NCBI GenBank assembly: GCA_005784505.1
Contig: VCAZ01000008.1
Coordinates: 8,824,763 to 8,888,762 of the forward strand
DNA: 64,000 nt
Source: Bagarius yarrelli
Taxonomy: Eukaryota; Chordata; Actinopteri; Siluriformes; Sisoridae
Reading direction: 5' to 3'
Shown here: positions 54,931 to 64,000 of the stretch, one piece after another
Layout: every line of letters starts with the position of its first letter
Position numbering within the stretch: position 1 is the first letter of the stretch
Program-made: the position numbers and the translations under genes
Notes under the pieces: model-generated
What the model was told of the DNA's origin: nothing
What the model saw: only the letters and a program-made list of their open reading frames with translations
The model's database searches: none

Positions 54931-55230
54931 TGCCTTTAATTTGTTACATATACTTTTTACAGCACAGTGAAATTATTTTCTCGCATATCCCATCTTAGTA
55001 AGTTGGGGTCAGAGCGCAGGGTCAGCTATGATACAGCGCCCCTGGAGCAGGAAGGGATAAGGGTCTTGCTCAAGGACCCAACAGTGGTTGGCTTGCTGTT
55101 GGTGGGGCTTGAACCCAGATGTTTCTTATCTTCAGATCAACAGCTGGCAGTGGTGGGGCTTGAACCTATGTCTTCCTGGTCTTCAGATCAGCAACTCATC
55201 GCTTCAACCATTTCAGCCACCACTGCCCCT
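54931..55230 (-). mobile_element. SINE B, subfamily with duplicated box-B segment
   Basis: TGCCTTTAATTTGTTACATA, ACAGCACAGTGAAATTATTT, GCGCCCCTGGAGCAGGAAGG, CTCAAGGACCCAACAGTGGT. The box-B complement appears twice (GTGGGGCTTGAACCCAGATG and GTGGGGCTTGAACCTATGTC), each followed by TCTTCAGATCA. Head complement GCCACCACTGCCCC. Frames of 91-95 codons reading through it are artefacts. The tail side is preceded by a TCTG/TCTA run at 54855-54884. Confidence 0.88.
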
Positions 55231-55491
55231 GAAAACTTATAAAGTTGTACATCGTTTGTTATATAGTAAATACCAGAACCGGATTTCCCTAGAACATTAT
55301 CGAAAGCATCACACTGATTACATCAGCTTGTCTGCTTTCCATAGTATATCCTGGTTCAGTCTTTTCCTCAACTAAACAATTTGTACACATCCATATGTTC
55401 ATTTGATGTAAAAAAAAAACCAAAACCATAATTCTTGAGAGCAGGCCACCTGCTGCCAGTGATCAGCATGGGCACTCTGACTGGTCTGCAG

Positions 55492-55530
<39 letters not shown>

Positions 55531-56095
55531 ACAAGCTGTTTCACACTCTTCTATTAGCGCCAACATTAACGGTTTCAGCAGTTCTCCTGCAGGATCGGAC
55601 CAGATGGGTTAGCCTTCTCTCACTAAATGCAAACCTTGTTGGGTGAAAAAGACATCCAATGCTCACTGGTTTTTGGTTCACTTTACAAGCTTTGCTATAC
55701 TCTCATCGCACCTATGTTCCGTATCGAACAACATTCTTAGCCTAGCCTACTGAACGTCATCATGGCCAATGCGAATGACAACCCAGAGATTGAAAACCCT
55801 TTAACAACGGACAAGGACATGTGGGTAACAGTCAGGGGAAGTCTCGTTTATTTTGGCTAACTGTTTATTCTAGGACAGTTACACCAGATCTTTTACACCC
55901 TAACATAATGACGTCATTCATGACGGGGCAAATGTATGATTTCAAGTCTATCATCATAGACCGGGATAAAAATACACTCAAGACATTCAGATATGTAAAG
56001 CTAGTAATTACCTTAGTCAGGTTAATCATCATTAATACCTGATACATTTCTTAATCTAGCCTCAGTGGTAACAAGCCAGTCCCAAGCCTCGATAA
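55231..56095. other. Unique DNA with a CA run
   Basis: (CA)n at about 55492-55523. A 73-codon frame at 55821-56042 and its minus-strand shadow show no domain. Confidence 0.5.
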
Positions 56096-56362
56096 ATAGA
56101 GAGGGTTGTGTCAGGAATGGCAAGTGAAGTAAAACTTTGGCAAATGTAAATATGCGTAGTTTATTTAGGTGCCATTGACCCACAGGGTGCCAGCGGAATT
56201 TGGGCTACTCTTCGTCAAAGGTGGAGGGGAGGAGGACGTGGTACATGAAGTTAGTGCGTGTGAGTGAAGAGGATGTAGAAAAGGTGGAGAAGGGTTAGGT
56301 GGAGACAGATGATTCGCTGTGGTGACCCCTAAAATGGAACAGCCGAAAGGAGAAGATGATAA
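56096..56362 (+). mobile_element. Non-LTR retrotransposon (LINE) 3' end
   Basis: TGTGTCAGGAATGGCAAGTG, AAAACTTTGGCAAATGTAAA then TATGCG, GTGTGAGTGAAGAGGATGTA, and the end GCTGTGGTGACCCCTAAAAT then GGAACAGCCGAAAGGAGAAG. This matches a 3' terminus I know as abundant in fish, usually ending in AAG-type repeats. Superfamily uncertain. Confidence 0.68.
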
Positions 56363-56476
56363 TCTGATACATTTCTTTCAATCAGCTTTGCAAGTGATAG
56401 ATAGTCTTTCTGGAGTCCCCAACTACACAATATGTCCTTAACTTTTACACAACAATACACTTAATAGTCCATATTT

Positions 56477-56517
56477 TTCTCTCTCTATTTCTCCCTGTCT
56501 CTCTCGCTTTATCTGTA

Positions 56518-56557
<40 letters not shown>

Positions 56558-56695
56558 CTCTTTTCTTTTTTCTCTCTTTCCCTCTCTCTCTCTCTCTTTC
56601 TTTTTTCTCTTTCTCCATATTCTCTCTCTCTCTCTCTCTCTCTGACTCTCTCTCTCTCTGTCTCTTTAACTCTCTCTTTCTCTCCCTCTGTTTTT
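56477..56695. repeat. Polypyrimidine (CT)n-rich tract
   Basis: CT runs at 56521-56550, 56581-56599 and 56622-56662 separated by T/C-rich sequence, pyrimidines on plus. Confidence 0.95.
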
Positions 56696-56819
56696 TTTCT
56701 ATTTTATTATCACAACTTTATTAATTTATCTTTATGTAATCAAGCAGGTATTTACAATTGTTGAAAAACAAAAAAGAAAAAAAGGCACATTGTTGATGTT
56801 AATAATAATAAATGACAGT

Positions 56820-57460
56820 CAACCCTACCAAAATTGAATCGAGCCATGACTTAAAACCAGTGGTAAGTACCGGGCATAGAGTTGGTTTGGTTTATCAGCA
56901 GCATAAATATGTGAAATTGTGTTGTTTATATGGAGATGTTTTACGAGTGAACAGAAGGATTTTGGTGCCACGGAAAGCCTAAAGGCAGGACGTAATGTCT
57001 TTTCTGAAGGAAGGCCATTAAACTTAATCGACACGTCGCACTACCCGCTGATCTGGCTTTGTGTAACAATTAGGCCTTGCAACATGAAAAATATTGTTAA
57101 ATACCTCTAGATTAATAATGCAGCAGCTTTATCGCCGACAAATGTGTGGTGTAAATCAAGAGTGCATAAAGCTACGCTGGATAAGGCATTCTTTAGCCTT
57201 TTATTTATTTCATTATTTTTTGGTTTGGTAACCCATAAACCTTCAGGGTTCTGTCTAGCCCAAATGGCTGTGCTGTGCAGGGCTGTAAAATCCTAGGATG
57301 AGATAGCAGCCTTGATTTAGGATCGTTTGTATTCAACTCAGCCTGACAAATACTCTATTCGGGTTGTTTATGGAAACATAATGCATGCGCTCCACAGAGA
57401 GGAGGGCGGTGTGTTACCGGCGGCGAAGCGGCATTGCTAATGTGGTGATGTATAAAATAG
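56820..57460. promoter_or_regulatory. Candidate conserved non-coding block
   Basis: About 640 bp without repeats between a CT tract and an AT microsatellite. CATTAAACTTAATCGACACG near 57016, GTGTAACAATTAGGCCTTGC near 57061, TCTAGATTAATAATGCAGCA near 57107 and GCTTTATCGCCGACAAATGT near 57125 are homeodomain/Hox-like in texture. The 69- and 63-codon frames on opposite strands are unconvincing. Confidence 0.33.
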
Positions 57461-57519
57461 GCTATGTACTACTACATAACAGAGCAGCAAAATAATTTAT
57501 AGGTGTCTGTATAGCGGTA

Positions 57520-57556
<37 letters not shown>

Positions 57557-57637
57557 TATATATGTACAATATATGATATATAATAATATATAATGTGGAT
57601 ATATCATATATATATATATATATATATATAATATACA
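57520..57637. repeat. (AAT)n and (AT)n compound repeat
   Basis: A TAA/AAT run at 57524-57555 grades into AT-rich sequence and an (AT)n run at 57605-57631, ending directly at a Tc1-like fragment. Confidence 0.92.
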
Positions 57638-57640
57638 GAC

Positions 57641-57725
57641 TTGACTCCACTGAACAACTTCCTCATGAACTGGAACCCTGACTGCATCCCAGACATTCTT
57701 ACCTCAACATTAGTGTCTAATATAA
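57641..57725 (+). mobile_element. Tc1-like transposase fragment
   Basis: ACTCCACTGAACAACTTCCT, CATGAACTGGAACCCTGACT and GCATCCCAGACATTCTTACC match the C-terminal coding stretch of the family. The open frame starting here begins with this relic (TPLNNFLMNWNPDCIPD) and then leaves it, so it is not a gene. Confidence 0.7.
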
Positions 57726-57749
57726 CTATATATAATACTATTGTAAATG

Positions 57750-57935
57750 AAGTCAAGCCAAGTCAAGTTACCCTTATTTATATAGTACTTTTTAGCAATA
57801 GAGATTGTGTTAATATCTGTAAAGTCCTCAACTAAGTAAGTTGGAGGCTACAGCGGCAAGGAACTAAAACTCCACTGGGGACAGAATGGATACGTTAGGA
57901 GAAACCAGGCTCCGTTGGCCAGTTCTCCTCTGACC
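57750..57935 (-). repeat. Repeat D, 3' part, with repeat E-like neighbour
   Basis: AAGTCAAGTTACCCTTATTT then ATATAGTACTTTTTAGCAAT, TCTGTAAAGTCCTC, and TACAGCGGCAAGGAACTAAA correspond to the family's 3' half on the minus strand. TTCTCCTCTGACCAGACAAA at 57922 matches 28286. Confidence 0.55.
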
Positions 57936-60089
57936 AGACAAACCATCAGGTTATTTCTGAATGAACACATATCCGTACAGTTACAAAACACTAGTCTTTC
58001 CTAGACTATGGAGGTTATTATAGGAGAAAGAGTGAGACTAGATCTAAAATAGAATGATATAAATGTGATTGTCTACCTGGTGTATATGCAGTACGCAATG
58101 CCGATGAGGTCATGGGGTTTTTTCTTTTTGGTTTAAGCACTCTTTCTGTGTTTGGATTACGTCTGTTTTAAGCCTCTTAGCCACTCTAAGCACTCCAAGC
58201 TCTGAAAAAAAAGAGGCCAAAGTTCAAGAAGCTGAAGTTTAAAAACCTTTTCCATAACACGAGTCAGCATTGGGCTAAACCTTTAAAGCCCTGATGTCAT
58301 CATGCTGACAATGTAAAACAATTAGTAGTTTTCCACTTTCCACTTCCCGCTTCCCATTTTTACCAGTGACATAGCTTTATTTAAAACCACACCCCTTCTC
58401 CAGATAGAAGTCCTTGCATGGAAATGCAACGCAAAGCACGTTTCTATTTCTGAGGCCATTTCTGGCACACATCATTGTTTGCTTTGTCTATTTTCATATT
58501 CCAGTATTCCCACTAGTACTATATTAATAGGTTCCGTGCCCAGAATATGCCAGAGCTACACCATAAATAAGCAGACCCACTTCCTTCAACTCCATTACTA
58601 ACAAAGTGGGCTTTATTAGGGGATTGACCACTGTGGTCATCTCAGGTTTAGCTTTAACATGGGTGGAGCACAATTATAGGAAAACAGCTGGAAAAGTACT
58701 GCCGCTTAAACGCCGAGCCGTGCAGGAGGCGGTAACGCTTTTTGTGCATCTACAGTATATGATGTAATACAGAGGAAATTCACAGTGGAGATTGTTTCTG
58801 GGTTGTTGTAGGGTTTTTTTTTTCTGATTACATTTATAGTTGCCATGCATAATTAACTGTAAAATAATTGCAGTCAATGTTATACACACTGTTCTGTCGC
58901 TAATAGGATTTAAACTCACAACCACTTGGAAACATAGAAATTCAAGTGATTTTTAGCAAGTATTTATGCTAGCAGTTTGTGCCTGCATGTGTGTGTGTGT
59001 CTGTTAGAAACCACATGATCTAAAAAAAGAATTTAGAGACGTTAAACGCTCTTAGTGAGCCGTGCTAAAAAGTACTTTCAAAAACCCAAAGTGAGGTCAG
59101 GGAATGTGTGTGCTTGTGTGTGTGTGTGTGTGTGCGTGTGGTTTAGCAGCAAAGAATGTTCTTCAAACTCGCTTTTTTCAGACTGTTTCTAACTCAAGGT
59201 TAAATATTTGCCCCTGTTATTGAAATCGGAAGATTTGAGAAGGTTTTAATTATAATGAAGCAAAAAAACTCTAAAGAATTGTTTGAATAGAAAATAAGCT
59301 GTCCTTGTCCTGACAATACTTAAGGACAAAAAGTCTTTTTTTTTTTTGTGGACATGTTGCCAAAACTTTTAACAAAGTGATTTCTAGTTTTTTAGACGAT
59401 GTGATTCTGAAAGTGTAACAATACGAACTAAATCTAGTCACGTGTTCTAGTACTTTTGGTCATATTGTGTAAACATCCTAGCTTTACAGTTTACTATACG
59501 CGCTGTATGTTCTGTGATTCTGACAGACAGCAATAATCGGATCTAATATCTATGTTCTGTACAGTAGGCTTTGTCGCTTCAGGAAGTCCAGGAAGATGTG
59601 GTTGTGTAAATGTTGTGTAAACATGAACAGAGATGAAAATGGAATTCGTGCAGCAATTTGAGCCAGAAATCTGGTCAGTGGATTAGAGCTTTTTTATTCC
59701 TGACCAACACCGAGCAGGGAGGACATCAGGCGATCAAGAATAAGTGCCACCTGGTGCAACCTGCTCAGGCAGCTCAGAAAGAGCTCTGTTTGTGTGAGTG
59801 TGGTGTATGTGTGTGTAGGCTTGTGTGTGAGTTGGCGAGGGGGCGGGTTGACAGGGTTTTTGGGGGGATGTCTTTTGTCATCTTATGGGGCAACTTGTCA
59901 GTCTACATACTCTGTCATCTACTGTACCTAAGTGTGAGCATAAGGACTTACAAGTTTCATTCATTACCTGTTTTTAAATAAGAAAAATAAACTTATAAAT
60001 AACAGTTATTGTATTAAAACAAAACAATACAACAGAATGTAGTGCAATAAACTGGTTTTTATAAGTATAATGTACAGCATCAGATGACT
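57936..60089. other. Mostly unique DNA with GT runs and a Tc1-like end scrap
   Basis: (GT)n at 59112-59134. TCTAGTACTTTTGGTCATAT then TGTGTAAAC at 59447-59475 resembles the Tc1-like right end. A-run near 58208 and T-runs near 58816 and 59337. The 107-codon frame at 59658-59981 has no domain and contains a TG-rich stretch. Confidence 0.45.
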
Positions 60090-60302
60090 CCACTTGCTAA
60101 CGCACTTGCCTAGCTATCGAGTGAGACACGGGATGGTGGACGGATGTTATGGCGTTCACTGTCGCGTTCGTTACACCAACTAGCGGTTGGATGTCAGAAG
60201 CTGACTCGTAACCCAAATTTTAGCTCGGAACTCCAAGCAGTCAGCCGAAAGGCGACTCATGTCTCTCATTAGTTGGGACACTCGTAAGTCAACGTACCAC
60301 TG
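60090..60302 (-). mobile_element. MITE-like element with 'ACAGTGGTACG' end
   Basis: TTAGCTCGGAACTCCAAGCA, TCAGCCGAAAGGCGACTCAT and TTAGTTGGGACACTCGTAAG then TCAACGTACCACTGT. Read on the minus strand the end is ACAGTGGTACGTTGACTTAC, familiar from fish MITEs. The left boundary is a guess. Confidence 0.5.
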
Positions 60303-60559
60303 TGTGTATATATATATTTGTTGCAAATACTGCACTGCTATTTGGCAAATCAGGTTAGATTCTGCATTTTGTTGCCTTGTATCTATGATAAATGACTATA
60401 AAGTTAAATCTACATTTGACATGGTCATGATATATGTTACTCATTGTGTATATCTTGACCACTTGTTGTATTTATATGTAAAATGGCTCTGTATATAATT
60501 GTCTGTGGTTATATATTTTCATAAACACCAGTCAGAAGCAGTAATTTATCTGTATGCAA

Positions 60560-60626
60560 AGGAATACAATGACAATAAAGGTGTTCAATTCAATTTAATT
60601 AAATTCAATTCAATTCAATTCAATTA
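60560..60626 (+). repeat. Retroelement tail with (ATTCA)n
   Basis: ACAATGACAATAAAGGTGTT then CAATTCAATTTAATTAAATT and four further ATTCA units. A polyadenylation-like AATAAAG and short-unit tail are typical of LINE/SINE 3' ends; upstream 60305-60560 may be its body but I cannot name it. Confidence 0.6.
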
Positions 60627-62149
60627 GCAATGACTATAAAGTTAATCTAATCTAATCTTTTATACTCTAATATATTCTAATCTAATTCAATCTAATATTT
60701 TTTGTTAATTATTATAGTATGTGTTATTGTTAATTTGCTTTATTTTAAAGCAGAGTTATTATAGAGTTTCTTGCACCTTAAAAAGGGTCAGGAAAGGAAA
60801 AAAAAAAACACAGCCAGCACTAAGAGTGGTTAATGAAGATATCTGATATCTCTCCTCTGTCTGTCTTCATTTGATGTGCGATTTGGAGAGTGTTCTACGT
60901 TCGGTTCTGTCAGATCACTGTAACTCAGCAGAGTACCGGGAGTGGATCCCTCCCCGCTGAGCTCGTGCCCTGCCGTAACCCTGTCATAACCCTGTCATAA
61001 CCTTCTCTGACAGCCTCGCAGATGGTAGGGAAAATGGGGGTTAAACCCAAAGGCCACATCACTCCACACACATCCCTTTATCCCCTGAAAGACCAAGTGA
61101 CCTTGCTCTGACATTTTCCTGAGTCCAAAGACAGGAATGGAGGATGTAGAACATAGGGAGGGGGGTCAACTGTGAATTTCAAAAGACTTGGGCCATAAAT
61201 ATTTGAGAAGAAAATGGCTCAGCGTTCGTCCAGATGCTTTTAGTCGTGCTGTATCACAGACGGTTTAAATATAGGTGTGCTACATTTGTTCCTGGGAGAC
61301 TCAGACAGGATAAAAAAAATCTTCGCCTCATGGCCGGGGTTAAAGTTCAGTTGCTGTTGGGAGGACGACTCTTTTGTCTACCTGTCTTCAGTAGCTACAT
61401 CAAGAAAGGATTTGACTGCTTTCAGATGGATCTTTTGTCTACCTGTCTCATGTTAGACTCACTAGCTTAAGAATCAGACTAAAAAAAGTACCTTTAGACT
61501 GTACGCTCGTTACATGCTGGACGGAAAAAAAAGGAGGGATACAATCCCTTTTCTGTCCAAACTAATAACTTTTAGATTTCAGAAACTTTTCTACCTTCTT
61601 TGCTATTCCATTAATTAGCAATCTGCCTTTAACCATCATTTGTTTTTGTTACCTAGGCAGTGTTCTTGGGTCTGGTGGCCAAATTCCATTATTGGGTTTT
61701 ATTTAACACAGCCAAGACCTTGGAGTCTGGGACTATAAAATAATTAATACCATAATATCTCTTTTAAATAGTCTTTAAAAACACCAATATTTTTCTATAA
61801 AGCTGAGATAAGCTCAGATACACATTTATTCGTCCTACAGTGGGGAATTTTCCATGTTACAGAAGGAAAAAATATTGTGCAAATGAGAAGCAAAGACTAA
61901 AAAATCTATATAAATACAAAAAAGGAAAAAAAATCCCCAAATGTTAGCTCAAGAGGTTGTGCGTTTAATTCCAAGGATCACCTAGCATTTCCTGATCAAA
62001 TACCTTAACCCTTATTTGCTCAGCTGTTCATGTATATGCCAGTTAGCGTGAATATAAATCTATGCTAACTTTCTCCCAAATAATTAAAAAGCACACAACT
62101 GACCTGCTCATTTCACAAGATAGAAAATAAAACCCTAATTAATTCCTGC
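60627..62149. other. No feature recognised; SINE-head scrap
   Basis: ATCTAATCTAATCT-type words at 60644-60700. TAACCCTGTCATAACCCTGT at 60976-60995 is a short tandem. TTAGCTCAAGAGGTTGTGCG near 61945 resembles a SINE head with lost box B. The 78-codon frame at 61234-61470 has no domain. Confidence 0.45.
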
Positions 62150-62490
62150 ACCCCAAATTCGACTGATTCTAATCAATAAAAACCTCCTAGCAGTGCGATG
62201 GCTGTGGTTTCTGTCTCTGGGAATGTAAGGTTAATTAAGGACACAGAGATAACATGGAACCTTGAGTCCACCTGACTACATACTTAGCTTTCCTCACATA
62301 ATCCATTCCCGTCAGGACTTCTCTTGAATCAGATAGAGTACCTGACATCTCAAGAGTATCTAGCCTTGGACTATGAGGTCATGTGGGCCTATTAGCATAA
62401 CTCATGGCTCAGAGGTAGCATGTAGTCTCACAGGAGAGACGTAATAAATAACCTGCTAATTGGGACGAAGGGGGCAATTGTATGCACTTA
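62150..62490. promoter_or_regulatory. Candidate conserved non-coding block
   Basis: Repeat-free, with GGCTGTGGTTTCTG near 62201 (RUNX-like TGTGGTTT), AAGGTTAATTAAGGAC near 62227, ATGAGGTCATGTGGGCCTAT near 62371 (nuclear-receptor-like half-site) and CTGCTAATTGGGAC near 62453. No frame. Inference. Confidence 0.3.
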
Positions 62491-63147
62491 CAAATATGCT
62501 ATATGCACACAGAGCAATGACGTAAAAATTAAATAGATATAACCAACCAGGCCACTAAATAAAAAAATAAATAAATAAATATATAATAAAATAATTAACC
62601 TTCTAACAAACATTACATGTTGCCAGTTACAGGTGCAAAACATACAGCTTTTATATCCCAAGTCTTGTAAAAAGGTCCAGGAAAGGTTCAGGGAGTAAGC
62701 ATTTTAACTTCTGTCCTGTATTTACATGTCATTGCGTCGGAGGCAAAGTGTGTTCCACTTAAAAATTATAGCTCATCCAGCCAAGATTGTAGTAAAAGCA
62801 AGAAACTTGGTCTGAGGATCGGAACCCGTATTATGAGCTGCTGCGCTAACATAAGCTGGCATGCATGTTAATGGGAATCAAAAATTTTTGTGTGGATGTG
62901 AATAATTGTGGATGTAGCTTGATACGTATACTGTCGATTCTAGCCCTTCTTCTTGGATGTCGATAAATTACATGAATTTGGATCATGTGACTCAGGTAGA
63001 ACCGTAGAAAGATCTTTAAGCAGCTGTGTGAAAAAAGGCCATAGTTGGTATGGATGTGACAGAGCTGACTGAAAGTGTGCATAATGAGATGACATCTATA
63101 ACCAAGGACAAAAGATTACATATACAGCAGCCTTTTGAAAAAAAATC
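62491..63147. other. AT-rich DNA, no feature recognised
   Basis: An (AATA)n-like run at 62560-62600; otherwise unique. Confidence 0.5.
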
Positions 63148-63250
63148 CAACTAAGCAGTTAAGGCCCTTGCTCAGGGGCCCAGCAGTGGCAGCTTGATCC
63201 TGCTGGGATTGAACACATAATCTTCCAAACAGCAGTCTAACTTCAACAAT
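63148..63250 (-). mobile_element. SINE A centre and head fragment
   Basis: AACTAAGCAGTTAAGGCCCT, CTCAGGGGCCCAGCAGTGGC, and the box B complement CTGGGATTGAACACATAATC. The tail is absent and replaced by unrelated A-rich DNA. Confidence 0.78.
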
Positions 63251-63699
63251 AACACTTTCTATTCTAGAGGAGTAATTAAAAGTGTGGGGTTTCTTCTGCT
63301 GGACTTTCATTGAATCAATAAATAAAAATTTGAAACATCAGGCATGTGAGACATCACTGGTGGACCACAGTCCAGATTTAGACCTAATAATGTTTTTTTA
63401 GTGGACTGAACCAAGTATTTGATAAGGATTTATTTATACAAGTTACCAAATTTCCAATTATCAATTTTCTTAACGACTTAGGCAGCTGTGTAATTGATTC
63501 CAAAACTGACCAGTGTCCTGGAAAGCTGGACGTTTTACTAAAGAATCAAGCATTTTAAAATAAATTTTTACAAAAATTAATATTATTTAGCCTAAAACTA
63601 ATTTATTTTTTATCTTACTGCAGCTCTAATTGCAAAATTGTGCAAACTATTATGCCCTTTAAATGCTGGCCACAAATATCCATAATTTGTATAATTTTT
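63251..63699. other. No feature recognised
   Basis: AT-rich unique DNA. Confidence 0.5.
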
Positions 63700-64000
63700 G
63701 GTATATTTTTGCATATTATTGATTTTAAAACTCTTTTTCCATTAGTGAAACTGAACGTGAATGAGAATTATTGCAGCTTCGTACACAGCAAAAATGCCCA
63801 CAGGTGACATAATGATAAATGGCTCTGCAGACTTATGAAGATATTGTCAGATAAAATTCTCATATATTAAATATTCATCCTCCTCCTTCAGTCATAGAGT
63901 TGCGATGTTAACATGGCCCTGGTGCTATGTTAATCATTTCTGCATCATAAGAATGGGCCTGTCTAGATTTGCTGCTTTGCACATTATTTGCATCTCTCAT
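63700..64000. promoter_or_regulatory. Candidate conserved non-coding block running off the window
   Basis: Repeat-free. GTGACATAATGATAAATGGC near 63803, ATTAAATATTCATCC near 63867, TGTTAATCATTTCTGC near 63929 and an exact octamer ATTTGCAT at 63986-63993. It probably continues beyond the right edge. No frame. Confidence 0.33.

Noticed and set aside
54967..55375. 91- and 95-codon frames with repeated 'VGLEP' phrases
   Set aside because: The repetition comes from the duplicated box-B segment of SINE B.
57641..57835. 64-codon frame with a Tc1-transposase-like start
   Set aside because: Only the first ~28 residues derive from the transposon relic; the remainder is unrelated, so it is not a gene.
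60895..61030. Possible exon near the CCCTGTCATAA tandem
   Set aside because: No open frame with flanking splice signals; the short tandem is the only structure.

Overview
This is vertebrate, almost certainly teleost fish, non-coding DNA. The reading is based on interspersed repeats I recognise from fish genomes: several tRNA-derived SINE families, a Tc1-like transposon relic, hAT-like MITEs and LINE 3' ends. Dense CA/GT, GA/CT and TCTA/TCTG microsatellites fit too. The SINE set suggests an otophysan fish, perhaps a catfish; that last step is recollection, not proof. I find no protein-coding gene. The open frames are short, overlap freely on both strands, and mostly fall in microsatellites or SINEs. 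The window is probably intergenic or inside a very long intron.

Layout. 1-9.5 kb: plain AT-rich DNA, a duplicated hAT-like MITE cluster (2.0-3.5 kb), a Tc1-like relic (5.1 kb) and scattered SINE A pieces. 9.3-14 kb: simple repeats plus a decayed ~27-bp minisatellite of about 30 units (10.5-11.35 kb). 15-17.3 kb: two enhancer-like unique blocks. 20.3-20.7 kb: a U1 snRNA pseudogene joined directly to a SINE. 22-28.4 kb: SINE and LINE-tail copies, including an inverted SINE pair and a nested insertion, with an enhancer-like block at 25.9-26.6 kb. 28.5-34.8 kb: polypyrimidine and tetranucleotide arrays interleaved with three or four copies of one duplicated hAT-derived segment, then a Tc1-like relic. 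36-37.2 kb: a pile-up of relics with a SINE inserted into another SINE. 37.7-40.5 kb: three enhancer-like blocks. 41.8-48.9 kb: repeat-rich, with two more nested insertions and most of seven SINE C copies that all lie on the minus strand. 49-57.5 kb: enhancer-like blocks between CT tracts. 57.5-64 kb: relics and plain DNA, ending in two further enhancer-like blocks.

No genes work together here. What the sequence supports is a history of repeat insertion and local duplication around islands of unique, homeodomain/octamer/TCF-motif-bearing DNA that could be regulatory. Whether those islands are conserved cannot be judged from one sequence. I did not find a new multi-gene biological system. The most unusual object is the U1-SINE chimera at 20.3-20.7 kb.
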